In this document: piece by piece, positions 37,001 through 45,616 of the stretch
Layout of the letters: every line of letters starts with the position of its first letter
Position numbering within the stretch: position 1 is the first letter of the stretch
Virus record (IMG/VR): IMGVR_UViG_3300025073_000045
Coordinates: 1-64,000 of that record
DNA length: 64,000 nt
Strand: one strand, 5' to 3'
Source of the DNA: a virus
Position numbers and translations under genes: made by a program
Notes under the pieces: model-generated
Told to the model about the DNA's origin: nothing
Seen by the model: the letters and a program-made list of their open reading frames with translations, nothing else
Database searches by the model: none

Positions 37001-38461
37001 ATTTTAGATGTAGATATTAAAAACGTTATTACTGCTACACCAATGGTAGCAAAAAAGGGCGATATTGAATGGAATGTAACTCTCTGTTCAAATATGTTAA
37101 CTACTCAAGTTGATGATGGTAGAACTAATCTTGATATATCATTGAGAATACGTCAAGAAGATGATATGGCTCATGATATTGTGTTAAAAACTGTTGTGGT
37201 TGGTTCTGTACCTAATGTTGAAAATGAATATAAGAATATAGATCCTACTAATGTCTCAAATAAATACTTCACCAATGTTCGTTTTGCTTACCTTATTTAT
37301 AATGTTGTATTTGAAACTAAACTCTATAGAGACGTTGCGTCTAACGAGACAGAAATATATCTGCCATCATTTTTTGGCTCAAATCTCAGTGATCAGCTCT
37401 CTATAGGGGATATTTTTGTAGTTAATTATACAGACACAGAAGGTAATTCTCAACAGATAAGTAGAATGATTATCGATGCAGATTTTTCAAGTAACATCAT
37501 AATTCTTGAAGAGAACTTAGGTCAGGATTTTGCAGCATATACTCCAGTCTCTATTTTCAGATCTAATGCTATTAAAGGGGATGATAATAAGACAACTTTG
37601 TCAAATAATACTTGGAGTGATAAGGGAGTTACCTTCATTTCAACTGGTGTTATTCAAAGAGTTGCAGGTACTACTTATAATCTATCTACTGATATAGTTG
37701 AATTTCAAGTTGCTTCTTTTAAGAATCTTGGTATTGGTACAGTTATTAGAATTTCAGATTTAAATGCTGAATATCAAATTTATGCAAAAAAAGAATATGT
37801 GATAGATAATAAATCTACTCATTGGATTCAGATCATACCTTTTAATAATTCTATATTACCAACCATTGGGACTGATTCAACACTAATTAATAAAAGTATT
37901 CTAGCATACTGGGTACCAAAAGGTCCATCAACATCAAATGATTCATTGGTTGAAGTTGGAGGCTCTAAGATTTTTGTGGGTTTTGAATATGGAAGTACCG
38001 GAGTTTTTTGGCAGAATCCTAATGGTTATGATTACATAGAGATAAAAGCTCCTGGATTACAACTAGAAGCTAATAGTAGTTTAAAATATACTGCTGTTAA
38101 TCAAGATTCAATATACAGATATGGTAAAAAAACTGAAGATTTACCAGAGAATAGATTTATGCAAAGGAATTTTATTGAGTATGCTACAAGATTAATGCTA
38201 TTTCAATCTGCTTTTCCGAGATTGATTTTTGAGATTAAAAATTTAATACAAGCACAGAACGTTGCTGGTGAGTCATATAATTTACCTTTCTTTAAGATTG
38301 TGAGTACTACGGACTCAAAGCTTACCAAGGTAACAATTAGATCAAAGAAATATCTTCCTAATTTCAAAGATTATTCAACTGATTTCTATCTCATGTCACA
38401 TGATTTTAATCTAAAAGATTTTAGTCAAAACATTAAGGTAAAAGGGATAGACCCATTCTAA
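34007..38461 (+). CDS. Giant tail tip/hub protein
   Basis: A 1484-residue protein with ATG overlapping the previous stop. The N-terminal ~140 residues (KVEVTLADGSVRLVDIGTFL, KPLMEEPADSVKSG, WYRNVPVKFLVEELI) look like a tail hub barrel. The middle has many beta-strand, aromatic-rich repeats that could be propeller-like; the last ~500 residues return to hub-like strands (VWDALSQIARAFNYIMGFDN, FFFIKRE). It is the last large tail gene, where tail-tip or receptor-contact proteins usually lie. No enzymatic motif was seen. Confidence 0.65.
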   Translation: MSEQLQDKNTAYSDLSAQGLRNLYNENDRFDNFWNKPLPDSLLTVNGNKAYFNKSWNKTHTAFYQRKCALKVEVTLADGSVRLVDIGTFLMQEPTIDDSKINIALEDLAKPLMEEPADSVKSGFQWYRNVPVKFLVEELIKTVYYDKRNGEVPRDFIIDDIRPVTPTALPTLSSLGKPPSFSRLSNSLDEDLKCRVLCKANINSLGENLYMGLNAQLWAYNDLAGTYSKIGEIIPAGTIPVYIQKLWFNATDNFIYGIALEEEQLVYSNDKVEYGKYECQVGVNFVFFKADRESITVLFDSQSQSSNYNFKYSIYPGKYHIIPPYFKLTAMSQADYKTIYGNTYHTYKNTNFRLNPVLSGIGNFDIATQSIKNLTGDIYKFPQTENIAIPFAQKVGFIANRYIENYLPAWYGAVEDPGANKFRHAYFGHNRTFPETTGNRWVNNQIYVREYAEDDPYFNTRPSECNPVYSSPIYNFRDRTRIVIQGRKTLTETADKYYYAPTEGYSQQAVFIVQTKDFILDNNNPTKGFNRNSAYFEENYDSNCPSIDYYNIDNPFSYLPNQFTAKTFYPGYFSWYEEALLLKDSKLFGVHTRINPEGISWPWLKYTSGQKGSIEYLPTLGISGSFFIQVLDKVSRRSKGNCNFSQADLNTQSFDYNTGEMVPETLRFKYFIYDLALNTFTEVTLSDMVQSYSGVNVPLQITATAVNGTTLFIAGMSFNNQTDTDGVFTSEKHNKTRILKVDFSSSVALPTITVLYESNYSKMLATITDMLYTSNGLIISYYDRKKIVTFAENAYKPSLGTPFGLAKLTNLSVSVDEFSDLNPLYSNHFINGKYQFSRLIKSSIDNYLYYVLIHDRDESTNKMELRRYDLVTETEDRLGFISDITFGDTNILSNLELQELVTGFNTVFGVSTGYLPNYIKKSNSKNYLFKYDKYLSGVVELADFNNLKVWDALSQIARAFNYIMGFDNDKFFFIKRELENEASIFIDLDLDPVISKKKILDVDIKNVITATPMVAKKGDIEWNVTLCSNMLTTQVDDGRTNLDISLRIRQEDDMAHDIVLKTVVVGSVPNVENEYKNIDPTNVSNKYFTNVRFAYLIYNVVFETKLYRDVASNETEIYLPSFFGSNLSDQLSIGDIFVVNYTDTEGNSQQISRMIIDADFSSNIIILEENLGQDFAAYTPVSIFRSNAIKGDDNKTTLSNNTWSDKGVTFISTGVIQRVAGTTYNLSTDIVEFQVASFKNLGIGTVIRISDLNAEYQIYAKKEYVIDNKSTHWIQIIPFNNSILPTIGTDSTLINKSILAYWVPKGPSTSNDSLVEVGGSKIFVGFEYGSTGVFWQNPNGYDYIEIKAPGLQLEANSSLKYTAVNQDSIYRYGKKTEDLPENRFMQRNFIEYATRLMLFQSAFPRLIFEIKNLIQAQNVAGESYNLPFFKIVSTTDSKLTKVTIRSKKYLPNFKDYSTDFYLMSHDFNLKDFSQNIKVKGIDPF

Positions 38462-38475
38462 TAAAGGAGTAGACA

Positions 38476-38736
38476 ATGCATTACAGAAATGGCAGAGAAG
38501 CAAAAAATGGTGATAAAGTTGTATCACTTGCAGGTTATGGAAATAGTCCAGTAAATATCAATGCCATAGGCATTTTATTTGATGCTCAACCAGGAAATGA
38601 TTACTGCAATGGTAGCATAGCACCAATACTTGGTGGACCTGTTGTAGGTGCTTGTTTATGTGATTGCTTGCATTATGATGATGTTGCTGAACTTATAGCT
38701 TCTGCAGGCTTTGCTAAAAGACCAATTGGAAAGTAA
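38476..38736 (+). CDS. Small phage protein of the MHYRNGREAKNGDKVV type
   Basis: An 86-residue protein with AAAGGAG before ATG 38476. The start MHYRNGREAKNGDKVV and the later AQPGNDYCNGSIAPI and CDCLHYDDV segments match a small-protein pattern I recall from other phages, with no known function. The four cysteines (GACLCDCL) may bind metal. It is the last plus-strand gene before the convergent junction. Confidence 0.65.
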   Translation: MHYRNGREAKNGDKVVSLAGYGNSPVNINAIGILFDAQPGNDYCNGSIAPILGGPVVGACLCDCLHYDDVAELIASAGFAKRPIGK

Positions 38737-38762
38737 ATTTTCAATTGATTGTTATCTACAGA

Positions 38763-38799
38763 AAACTCCAGGTTTTGTTAGGATATATACCTGGAGTTT
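38763..38799. terminator. Hairpin between convergent operons, probable bidirectional terminator
   Basis: AAACTCCAGGT (38763-38773) pairs perfectly with ACCTGGAGTTT (38789-38799), an 11-bp stem with a 15-nt loop. The arms are A- and T-ended, so it could work in both directions. It lies in the 112-bp gap between the last plus-strand gene and the last gene of the minus-strand operon. Confidence 0.7.
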
Positions 38800-38848
38800 G
38801 TAGTGAATTGTATTGATAAATTTATTGTTAAATAAAATCCTGAAAACC

Positions 38849-39688
38849 TTAATTGAAAAGATTAACAATTCCTCTAGTTGCTTCAGCAGATTTTAAGATT
38901 TGTCTAAGGATAGAATTATAGATTTTAATGTTTCTATTTATCAGTCTATGGTCTACATCAAGACGAGCTTCAATATAAGCCCAAACATTATCACGATTAC
39001 CTTGAAATATAATTAGTGTAGGGCCATCATTTACTTGTAAACAATTAATACTATGGAGCCTAGATTTCTGATCTTCAACAACAGCTTTTTTAATAGCTTC
39101 AAAAACAGGATCTATATATCTTAATGTATTTCCAATCTTTCTAAAACCAATTTCTTCAGGACCTGATTGTTTCCCAATTAATTCTTTATCATTAATGTTC
39201 ATAGTCCCAATAATACCAGCTTGATTATTCTTAAGATTTAATTTATTAATTCCTTCTTTTGATAAGCTTAATTTTTTAATATCTTCGTCAGTTAATTTAC
39301 TGTTATCAACCTCAGTAGGCTCTATACCTCCAGCAATTCCTTTTACTTTTAGTTTATCATCAGATTTTACTTGTGTATTATCGAGTAACCCTGGTGTTAT
39401 AGAAAACCCAGTAGATCCTTTGAGATCATCGCCAATGAGAACTCTTTTTTTCAATTCTTCAAGATTTAGTTTATTAAGTTCTGTTTCTGGTAATGCAGAT
39501 AAATCATCTTCAGAATCAAATTGTGGTTTAATCTGAGGAACAATATCTTTTTGAATCTCTGTTAAAGGTAATGTTACTGAATCAGGTAAATTTGATCCTG
39601 CCTCATTTTGTGCATGTTGACTGCTAGCTTCATTAATTCCCCCTTTTTGAAGCTCTGGTTTTAAGAAATTCTTAGTTTGTTTGGCCAT
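38849..39688 (-). CDS. Phage protein of unknown function, end of early operon
   Basis: A 279-residue protein. ATG 39688 is preferred, with GAGG upstream; an in-frame TTG at 39703 lies on the ribosome site. Residues 1-165 are low-complexity, Lys/Asp/Leu-rich and probably disordered. Residues ~170-279 form a compact domain (IGFRKIGNTLRYIDPVFEAI, NDGPTLIIFQGNRDNVWAYI) with alternating strands and helices. It overlaps the Rad50-like gene's end and may help the recombination machinery or be structural; not recognised. Confidence 0.65.
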   Translation of the reverse strand: MAKQTKNFLKPELQKGGINEASSQHAQNEAGSNLPDSVTLPLTEIQKDIVPQIKPQFDSEDDLSALPETELNKLNLEELKKRVLIGDDLKGSTGFSITPGLLDNTQVKSDDKLKVKGIAGGIEPTEVDNSKLTDEDIKKLSLSKEGINKLNLKNNQAGIIGTMNINDKELIGKQSGPEEIGFRKIGNTLRYIDPVFEAIKKAVVEDQKSRLHSINCLQVNDGPTLIIFQGNRDNVWAYIEARLDVDHRLINRNIKIYNSILRQILKSAEATRGIVNLFN

Positions 39689-39699
39689 TTCTTTGGTCC

Positions 39700-41871
39700 T
39701 CAATTAGTTTCAATCTTGATATTAGAAATATGATTCTTTCGGCTAACTATTATTCTATGCTCAAAAGAATTTTTTAGATTAATATCGTGAGAAATCACTA
39801 GTTTCAGCCCGCTAATATCACGTAGGATATCAAAGAACCGATCCTGCCCTGTAGCATCAAGTCCATCTAATACTTCATCCCAAAGAGTAAAACCAAAGTC
39901 CATGTTTGAGTTACGATTTAATTCTCTTAAGGCTAATCCTGCTGATAATGAAATGCGATTTGATTGACCATATGAAAAGAGTTCAAGAACACGTTGTACT
40001 CCAGAATCTTCAATAAGATCTAAATCTAATTCACTATTATTAACATCAAGTTTATAATTAACTTCAATATTAGTACCTAACTTGCTTAAAAAATCATTTG
40101 TAATTTGCTCTAACATTGGTTCAGTTTCAAGTAACTCAATATTCTTTATAGTTTTAAATCCATTTACCCAATATTCATACATTTCAAGCTTTATATGTTT
40201 TTCTGCAACTTTAGTTTGTATTTCAAAAATCTGATTTGATACTTTATTATACATATCAATCTGATTTTGCATTGTTTGTAACTTCAATTCAAGAATTCTT
40301 AATTCATTATTCTTTTCATTTAAATCACTCATTTTATAAAATGATTCAGTAAGGTGTGAACTCTCATTTATAACTTTATTAAGTTCATCTAATTTTTCTG
40401 TATACTCAGAATAAGTTGAATACTCTTTTAATGTTTTATCAATACTATAAGAACCTGTTGCATCTTTTACAATAACACCTTCTTCTTGTTCTGTTAAATG
40501 TGTATCAATAATATTTAGTATAACTCTTGAATTATGTTTCAAACTTTCAAGTCTTGTTGAAGTTTCAACTACTTTATCACGTTTTGATTTTATTTCTATT
40601 CTATACTTAACAATATTAGAAAGATTTTCATTAATTTCTTTTATCTTTAATTCTATTTGTGTCATATCAGTTTTATAATCTAACATGAATTGAGCTAATT
40701 TTGATTTATTAACTACTGATAAAACATTTTCTTTAAGTAATAATTCTGATTTACATTTTGGACATGAGAGATAATTACCAGAATTAATATGGTCTATTTT
40801 CTCACTTAATTCATTAGCTCTTTTTTCAAGAGTACTTATTTCTACTTTATATTCTGTATACTGAGTTTCAAGCTCTTTTAACTTGATATCATATACTTCT
40901 TTAGTTTCAATTTTTTTATTGCTTGAAAGCTCATTTATTAACTTTTCATTTGAATCAAATTCTTTTTTCTTTGAGTTTAATAACCAGCAAATCTTTTCAA
41001 TATCGTTCACATAAGCATCAACTCTTGATTTAATTTCTCCTAATTCTAATTTTAAGCTAGAAACTTTCCTTTGAGCTTTATTATATTCTTCACCTTGTTT
41101 CAAATCTTGTTCAATAACATCAATCTTAATCTTTACTCCATTGATAGTACTAACTATCACTTTCATTTCTTTTTTAATTACTTTTTCATCAAAATCTTTT
41201 GATAATTGGTTTGTAAGAACAGTTAAATTATTTTCAAGTAACATAATCTCATCAGAGATTTTTTTCTTATCAATATTTGACAATTCAGATGCATAATCCA
41301 TAATTTCAAGTTTTCTAAATCTTGATATCATTGAGCATCTGTCTTTAGATGAAAAATTTTTTGAAGCAAAACCTTTAGTAGTTTCGCCAGTAAAATAAGT
41401 ATGGTTTAAAAAATCACTGAAATAAACTTTCTTTTTACCTCCAATACCTAATATCTGGAATAGCTTTTCACGTTTTTGAGAATCAGTATTAGATTTCCAT
41501 TCTACACCATCAATTTCAAGATACAGTCGTTTTGAATCTTTCCTAGTCCTAACACTTTTAAAAACAACATCATTACCAATATCAGAGATAAAATTTACAG
41601 TAACTTCTACTCTATCACACTGATCATTAATTATATCTATTTTTCCAATTGTAGAATCTCTATCAGACTGGATTGGAACTTTATCAAAATAGCACCAAGT
41701 AATTGTATTTAAGAGTGTTGATTTACCCGATGCATTAGAATCATAGCCTACAGCATCCTCATTTGTACCAAAAATTCCAATAATGGCATTTTCTGGAAAC
41801 ATTGTAAAATCAATAAATTGCCTTGTTTTAAAAAGACCAAATCCTTCAAAAGCTAAACTTTTTAATTTCAT
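39700..41871 (-). CDS. Rad50/SbcC-like recombination ATPase (T4 gp46-like)
   Basis: A 723-residue SMC-type ATPase. Walker A is SNASGKST (residues ~45-52), a long coiled coil occupies ~200-600, and a zinc-hook CPKC (Cys370, Cys373) lies at the bend. Near the C-terminus are the signature region YGQSNRISLSAGLALREL and Walker B GFTLWDEVLDGLD. With the Mre11-like nuclease upstream it should bind and resect DNA ends, feeding recombination-dependent replication. Two small genes separate the pair. Confidence 0.92.
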   Translation of the reverse strand: MKLKSLAFEGFGLFKTRQFIDFTMFPENAIIGIFGTNEDAVGYDSNASGKSTLLNTITWCYFDKVPIQSDRDSTIGKIDIINDQCDRVEVTVNFISDIGNDVVFKSVRTRKDSKRLYLEIDGVEWKSNTDSQKREKLFQILGIGGKKKVYFSDFLNHTYFTGETTKGFASKNFSSKDRCSMISRFRKLEIMDYASELSNIDKKKISDEIMLLENNLTVLTNQLSKDFDEKVIKKEMKVIVSTINGVKIKIDVIEQDLKQGEEYNKAQRKVSSLKLELGEIKSRVDAYVNDIEKICWLLNSKKKEFDSNEKLINELSSNKKIETKEVYDIKLKELETQYTEYKVEISTLEKRANELSEKIDHINSGNYLSCPKCKSELLLKENVLSVVNKSKLAQFMLDYKTDMTQIELKIKEINENLSNIVKYRIEIKSKRDKVVETSTRLESLKHNSRVILNIIDTHLTEQEEGVIVKDATGSYSIDKTLKEYSTYSEYTEKLDELNKVINESSHLTESFYKMSDLNEKNNELRILELKLQTMQNQIDMYNKVSNQIFEIQTKVAEKHIKLEMYEYWVNGFKTIKNIELLETEPMLEQITNDFLSKLGTNIEVNYKLDVNNSELDLDLIEDSGVQRVLELFSYGQSNRISLSAGLALRELNRNSNMDFGFTLWDEVLDGLDATGQDRFFDILRDISGLKLVISHDINLKNSFEHRIIVSRKNHISNIKIETN

Positions 41872-42149
41872 AAAAATTGCTCCAAATACTTTATTGGGTC
41901 TTTATATAATACCATCTTTTTTAAATGATATTCCCATTCTTGTTCTGTGAACTGTAATCCTTGTTCACCATACTTTGTTGTATCATGTAAATTTGTTCCC
42001 CAAAAAGCTTTTGCAAAATCATGTGAAAAGATTAATGGAATATGAGAATGATGATCATCTATATCACATAATAAATCATCTTCATCTAATAAAGTATTAT
42101 TTTCACAAGCTTTTTTAACTATTAATTTTAGTAATTTAGATTTCTTCAT
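41868..42149 (-). CDS. Small acidic protein between gp46- and gp47-like genes
   Basis: A 93-residue protein whose stop overlaps the Rad50-like start and whose start overlaps the previous gene's stop. It contains a DEDDLLCDIDDHHSHIPLI stretch rich in Asp and His, which could bind metal, and a C-terminal helix. No family recognised. Four-base overlaps on both sides indicate a translationally coupled operon. Confidence 0.65.
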   Translation of the reverse strand: MKKSKLLKLIVKKACENNTLLDEDDLLCDIDDHHSHIPLIFSHDFAKAFWGTNLHDTTKYGEQGLQFTEQEWEYHLKKMVLYKDPIKYLEQFL

Positions 42150-42340
42150 GATGCTCCTCTACGACGTTTAGAAGGTATTGGTATTCTTGATTTGCTCATA
42201 ATCTGTTTAGGGTTACCATTAATAGATCGATCTTTAATTATACTACTTATAATATTTTTTGAATCCCATCCTAATTCTTCACATCTTTCTTCAAAACTCA
42301 CATTAAAAGCTTTAACTTCTGCTCCTTTTTGCCTGCCCAT
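42146..42340 (-). CDS. Small basic protein, possibly DNA-binding
   Basis: A 64-residue protein starting just after the Mre11-like stop and overlapping the next gene. It has an FEERCEELGWDSKNIISSII helix pair and a strongly basic tail (PIPSKRRRGAS). Charge and context suggest nucleic-acid binding, without a recognised fold. Confidence 0.6.
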   Translation of the reverse strand: MGRQKGAEVKAFNVSFEERCEELGWDSKNIISSIIKDRSINGNPKQIMSKSRIPIPSKRRRGAS

Positions 42341-42341
42341 A

Positions 42342-43430
42342 TTAAGATCCTTCCATGAATTTATTCTCTGCCTGAGTGTATATCTTTAAACCATAATCTA
42401 TCCATGATTTATCTACATCTTTTGAGAATTTTTTAAGCCTGTCAAGTCTATTAGTTGAATTAAGTATAGCTTCTTGTGTAGCATTTTCAATATTTTGTTT
42501 CAAAATCTTTTTATCAATTATAAGTTTTAATGGATTTAATGCATGAAATACTTCATATACAACCGGCCTACTTTGGCGAACCCAATGAACATCTCCTTCT
42601 AGAATAATCTTTATAAGAGAACCTTCTTTTATTTGCTCTTGTTCAAGCCAGGCCTCAATTTCTTCTGCATTTTGTTCATTAATTGTTATAACATATGCTT
42701 TACGTTCTTCAAGATTAATAAATTCTGCTTTATTTGAAGAATAATCATAGATTATAAATCCTTTTGCAACTCCTAATTCTGAAAAATCTTTTATAATTGG
42801 GCTACCAACATATGTTACTTTTTTTATAATCTGGTATCTGTGATAATGTCCCATAAATGTATGTCTAAATTTATCAAACATTCCTGCAGGAAATCCTCCC
42901 GTGAGTACATATTCAGTTGAAGCAACCGCACCTGAAATTTCATGATGTGCAAGGCAAAGAATATTTTTATTAGCTTCAATAACTGCTGTCTCAACAGATG
43001 CGCCATCAATTGTCCAAGGTATAACTAATATTTCATCCCCTTTTATACCCAGAGAAAGAGTTTTAATTTTATCAATAATATGAATTGGAGGATTTTCAAC
43101 TTCCTCCATTAATAATTGTTCAGATAAATAGTTGTTTGTGAAGTCTGCTCCATCATGGTTTCCTACTATTATATGCAACCCAATCTTATAGAAATAAGGT
43201 TTAAGAGTTTCATAAAAAGCTTTTTTCAATCTATCTGGTGGGTTTAACTTATCAAATATATCACCAATTAAAAAGAATACCTCACAACCTCTTTCTACTG
43301 AAATATTTAATGCTTTATCAAGAGCTTTTAATTTATCAAGTGTTCTGATTGAAAGACCAGAAGCCCCATCAATAGGTGATAAATTATCACTTGTTGCTAA
43401 GTGTATATCTGCTATGAAACCATATTTCAT
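42342..43430 (-). CDS. Mre11/SbcD-like nuclease (T4 gp47-like)
   Basis: A 362-residue metallophosphoesterase. Metal-binding motifs are all present and ordered: Asp8/His10 in FIADIHLA, Asp57-Asp60 in GDIFD, Asn91-His92-Asp93 in VGNHDG, then LAHHE and GHYHRYQ. It is expected to act with the Rad50-like ATPase to trim double-strand ends. The start follows directly from the previous gene's stop. The C-terminal ~90 residues would contact the ATPase. Confidence 0.92.
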   Translation of the reverse strand: MKYGFIADIHLATSDNLSPIDGASGLSIRTLDKLKALDKALNISVERGCEVFFLIGDIFDKLNPPDRLKKAFYETLKPYFYKIGLHIIVGNHDGADFTNNYLSEQLLMEEVENPPIHIIDKIKTLSLGIKGDEILVIPWTIDGASVETAVIEANKNILCLAHHEISGAVASTEYVLTGGFPAGMFDKFRHTFMGHYHRYQIIKKVTYVGSPIIKDFSELGVAKGFIIYDYSSNKAEFINLEERKAYVITINEQNAEEIEAWLEQEQIKEGSLIKIILEGDVHWVRQSRPVVYEVFHALNPLKLIIDKKILKQNIENATQEAILNSTNRLDRLKKFSKDVDKSWIDYGLKIYTQAENKFMEGS

Positions 43431-43753
43431 TACTTAATCTCCACTTCAATAGATTCAATATGATCTTTCTCACCTTTACCCATAAGATAAAAATCTTTAA
43501 TAATCTCTTTAAGTTCCCCTGGTGTAAGTATGATTAATGCCGTAGAATAAGTTAATTCTTGTATTCTAGGATTTGGTATACATATGTCTTTATCAAAATG
43601 CTTTTCAATAAAGTCTACTAATGCATATTTATGTTTAGCTCTCATCATGCTATCAAATGCCGGAGTTTGTTCATATGCACTTAGTTTAGTCATACCTGTA
43701 TGGAGAATGAACTTATTTTTTTCTTCAAGCCTAATTCCAATTTTTTCACTCAT
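43430..43753 (-). CDS. Small phage protein, unknown
   Basis: A 107-residue protein. ATG 43753 is chosen because AGAGG lies seven bases upstream; the longer frame to 43780 reaches into the previous gene. It has a short N-terminal beta-hairpin (IGIRLEEKNKFILHTGM), a central helix (FDSMMRAKHKYALVDFIEKH) and an acidic C-terminus. It overlaps both neighbours by a few bases. Confidence 0.6.
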   Translation of the reverse strand: MSEKIGIRLEEKNKFILHTGMTKLSAYEQTPAFDSMMRAKHKYALVDFIEKHFDKDICIPNPRIQELTYSTALIILTPGELKEIIKDFYLMGKGEKDHIESIEVEIK

Positions 43754-43907
43754 GATAACCTCTATTATGTAATATAGCAAGTGTACACAAAACTAATGTA
43801 GCAACTATTATTTTTGTGTCATCAGAAATATCTTTTGCATATGAAGTTAAAAATGATGCAACAATTAAAACTGAAGATAGCATAATACGCCTAATATGTT
43901 TTTTCAT
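43746..43907 (-). CDS. Small membrane protein with signal-like N-terminus
   Basis: A 53-residue protein starting at ATG 43907, with AGGAA upstream; an in-frame ATG at 43949 would lie deep in the RuvC-like gene. MKKHIRRIMLSSVLIVASFLTSYAKD reads as a signal peptide or first membrane helix, and IIVATLVLCTLAILH as a second helix. Possibly a host-envelope modifier; no family recognised. Confidence 0.5.
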   Translation of the reverse strand: MKKHIRRIMLSSVLIVASFLTSYAKDISDDTKIIVATLVLCTLAILHNRGYHE

Positions 43908-44587
43908 AACTTTATTCCTGGTTTTCTTACAATTGCAAGACCTAGACATATTGCATCAGCAATGTCATCGTCTTTCTTTTTTAGGGTTAATCCATATAAT
44001 CTATTAACATAATCAATAGTTACTTTTTTAGCATTTCTAATAACCTCAACCCCTTTAAATGATACTTCTTCTCCAGCAGCTTTTCTTTCTTTAAGTTCTG
44101 CCCTTAATTTTCTTGCTGACTTATTTGATTTTCTTTCTTCTTTTCCAACCCTAATACCTAAAATATTTCTCCATTCCATTGTATCTAAGTAATAGAGTTT
44201 AATTTCATCTATACTCCCATCTTCTTTTAGTGGTATTGCATTATCATTTTCATTTATGCTCATGATTCTCCAGATCAGTTCTCTATGCATCCATTCAAGT
44301 AATTTCTGTCTCCAACGATCTCTTCCTTTGTTAGTCTGCTCAACCACAATAATATTAGGTCTTTCTTTTAATATAAAAGCCTCAATTGGGTCCATTTGTG
44401 CGTCAATGAAATTGATGAAGTCAAGTGGATGTTCTAAACCGGGCTTATATCTTTTATGAAGAGGTGAAGCTTTTGACATGTCAAAAACGCCTTTATTAAT
44501 AAGAGTAAGCTCAAAATCTTCATTAAAATTATAATTAAATACAGCAAATCCTGTTTTAGAAGCAATATCTAAACAAAGAATTTTCAT
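43904..44587 (-). CDS. RuvC-like Holliday junction resolvase
   Basis: A 227-residue RNase H-fold nuclease. Acidic residues fit the RuvC pattern: Asp7 in ILCLDIASKTG, Glu83 in NIIVVEQ, and a C-terminal DDDIADAICLGLA (Asp207-211). It should cut four-way junctions formed during RecA-driven replication and help resolve branched DNA before packaging. Basic and longer in the middle than typical bacterial RuvC. It follows a terminator-like hairpin after recA, so it may have its own transcript. Confidence 0.85.
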   Translation of the reverse strand: MKILCLDIASKTGFAVFNYNFNEDFELTLINKGVFDMSKASPLHKRYKPGLEHPLDFINFIDAQMDPIEAFILKERPNIIVVEQTNKGRDRWRQKLLEWMHRELIWRIMSINENDNAIPLKEDGSIDEIKLYYLDTMEWRNILGIRVGKEERKSNKSARKLRAELKERKAAGEEVSFKGVEVIRNAKKVTIDYVNRLYGLTLKKKDDDIADAICLGLAIVRKPGIKL

Positions 44588-44607
44588 AAAAAGTCCTTAT
44601 AAATAAA

Positions 44608-44635
44608 GAGCCAGTAGAAATACTGGCTCAATTGA
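44608..44635 (-). terminator. Terminator downstream of RecA-like gene
   Basis: GAGCCAGTA and TACTGGCTC (44608-44616 and 44621-44629) form a perfect 9-bp stem around a four-base loop; on the minus strand TTTATTTATAA follows. It lies between the recA and RuvC-like genes. Confidence 0.75.
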
Positions 44636-45607
44636 TTATTCTACGTCTTCCATATCAGCATCATTTGCAGCTGATTTATCAAACTCTTCAAGACGCCCAT
44701 TTGAATAAAGCATAAATAAAGCTGCTCCATTAGGAGGTGCACATTTGTTTTTATCGGCTTTAATCTCAACCAATTTATACTCATGACGTCCCCATTTATC
44801 TTTCTTTTTAGAACGTTTTTTGTGAGTAATCCTTAGTCTTATAGAAGCGTCAAATTTACCAGAATCACCACCAGAAGTTGTCGTAGAATCTCCAAATGAT
44901 TGTCCAGGACGTGTCTTCATGTGATTAATCATGATAAGAGTAGTAATTTTATCAGTTAATTTATGAAGAAACTTATTAGGTTTACCATTAATCTGGTAAA
45001 TCTTATCAGCTTCAATCATATTTTCTTGATTATAAGTACCATCTTTTTTAGATGTACCAGGTTTACCAATGAAATAGCCACTTCTGAGTTGTGAGTAAAA
45101 TCCAGTTAACAAACTAGCTCTTTGTAGTTTTTCATTCATATTTAAACCGTCAGCATTATCAACAACTGAAGCTCCTTCTGGCATGATTGCAGCAACAGAA
45201 TCAATTACGTATAAATTAAAAGCATTTGTAGCAATAGCTAACTGACATTGAAATAAACAATCATTCCCAGTTGAAGAATCTATCATTACTAATTCAGATC
45301 TATCTAAACCGGCGCCATCAGTGTATTTTGCTTCCATGAAAGAACCTTCTCTATCATCAAAAGCACAAAGTAATCCTTGTTTCTGGAACTCAGCAATTAA
45401 ATTAATTGCAACAGTTGTCTTTCCTGCTGAAGGTGGAGCATATAGCTCAATTGAACGTCCTACTGGAATCCCGCCACAACCTAAAACTATATCATTCAGA
45501 GATGGCCATCTAGTCTTTATAACCTGTACAGGTACTGATTCATTAGCTACTCTATAAGTAGGAAACAATTCTCTAAGACCATCCCTTAATTCTTTATTCA
45601 AAGCCAT
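44636..45607 (-). CDS. RecA/UvsX-like recombinase
   Basis: A 323-residue protein. Walker A is APPSAGKTT (Lys63), the catalytic Glu region is CAFDDREGSF (Glu87), and Walker B is NLYVIDSVAAIMPEG. The DNA-binding loop region (INHMKTRPGQSFGDSTTTSG) precedes a short C-terminal part ending in an acidic tail. It should form filaments on single-stranded DNA and promote strand invasion. It follows the putative single-strand binding protein by nine bases, the expected partner. Confidence 0.92.
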   Translation of the reverse strand: MALNKELRDGLRELFPTYRVANESVPVQVIKTRWPSLNDIVLGCGGIPVGRSIELYAPPSAGKTTVAINLIAEFQKQGLLCAFDDREGSFMEAKYTDGAGLDRSELVMIDSSTGNDCLFQCQLAIATNAFNLYVIDSVAAIMPEGASVVDNADGLNMNEKLQRASLLTGFYSQLRSGYFIGKPGTSKKDGTYNQENMIEADKIYQINGKPNKFLHKLTDKITTLIMINHMKTRPGQSFGDSTTTSGGDSGKFDASIRLRITHKKRSKKKDKWGRHEYKLVEIKADKNKCAPPNGAALFMLYSNGRLEEFDKSAANDADMEDVE

Positions 45608-45616
45608 ATAAGTTCC

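Noticed and set aside
38737-38848. tRNA gene or attachment site in the convergent gap
   Set aside because: Only a terminator hairpin is visible; no cloverleaf or tRNA arms were found, and no integrase is nearby.
42192-42389. Plus-strand ORF of 65 codons opposite the small basic gene and Mre11 homolog
   Set aside because: Antisense to well-supported minus-strand genes and without a ribosome site.
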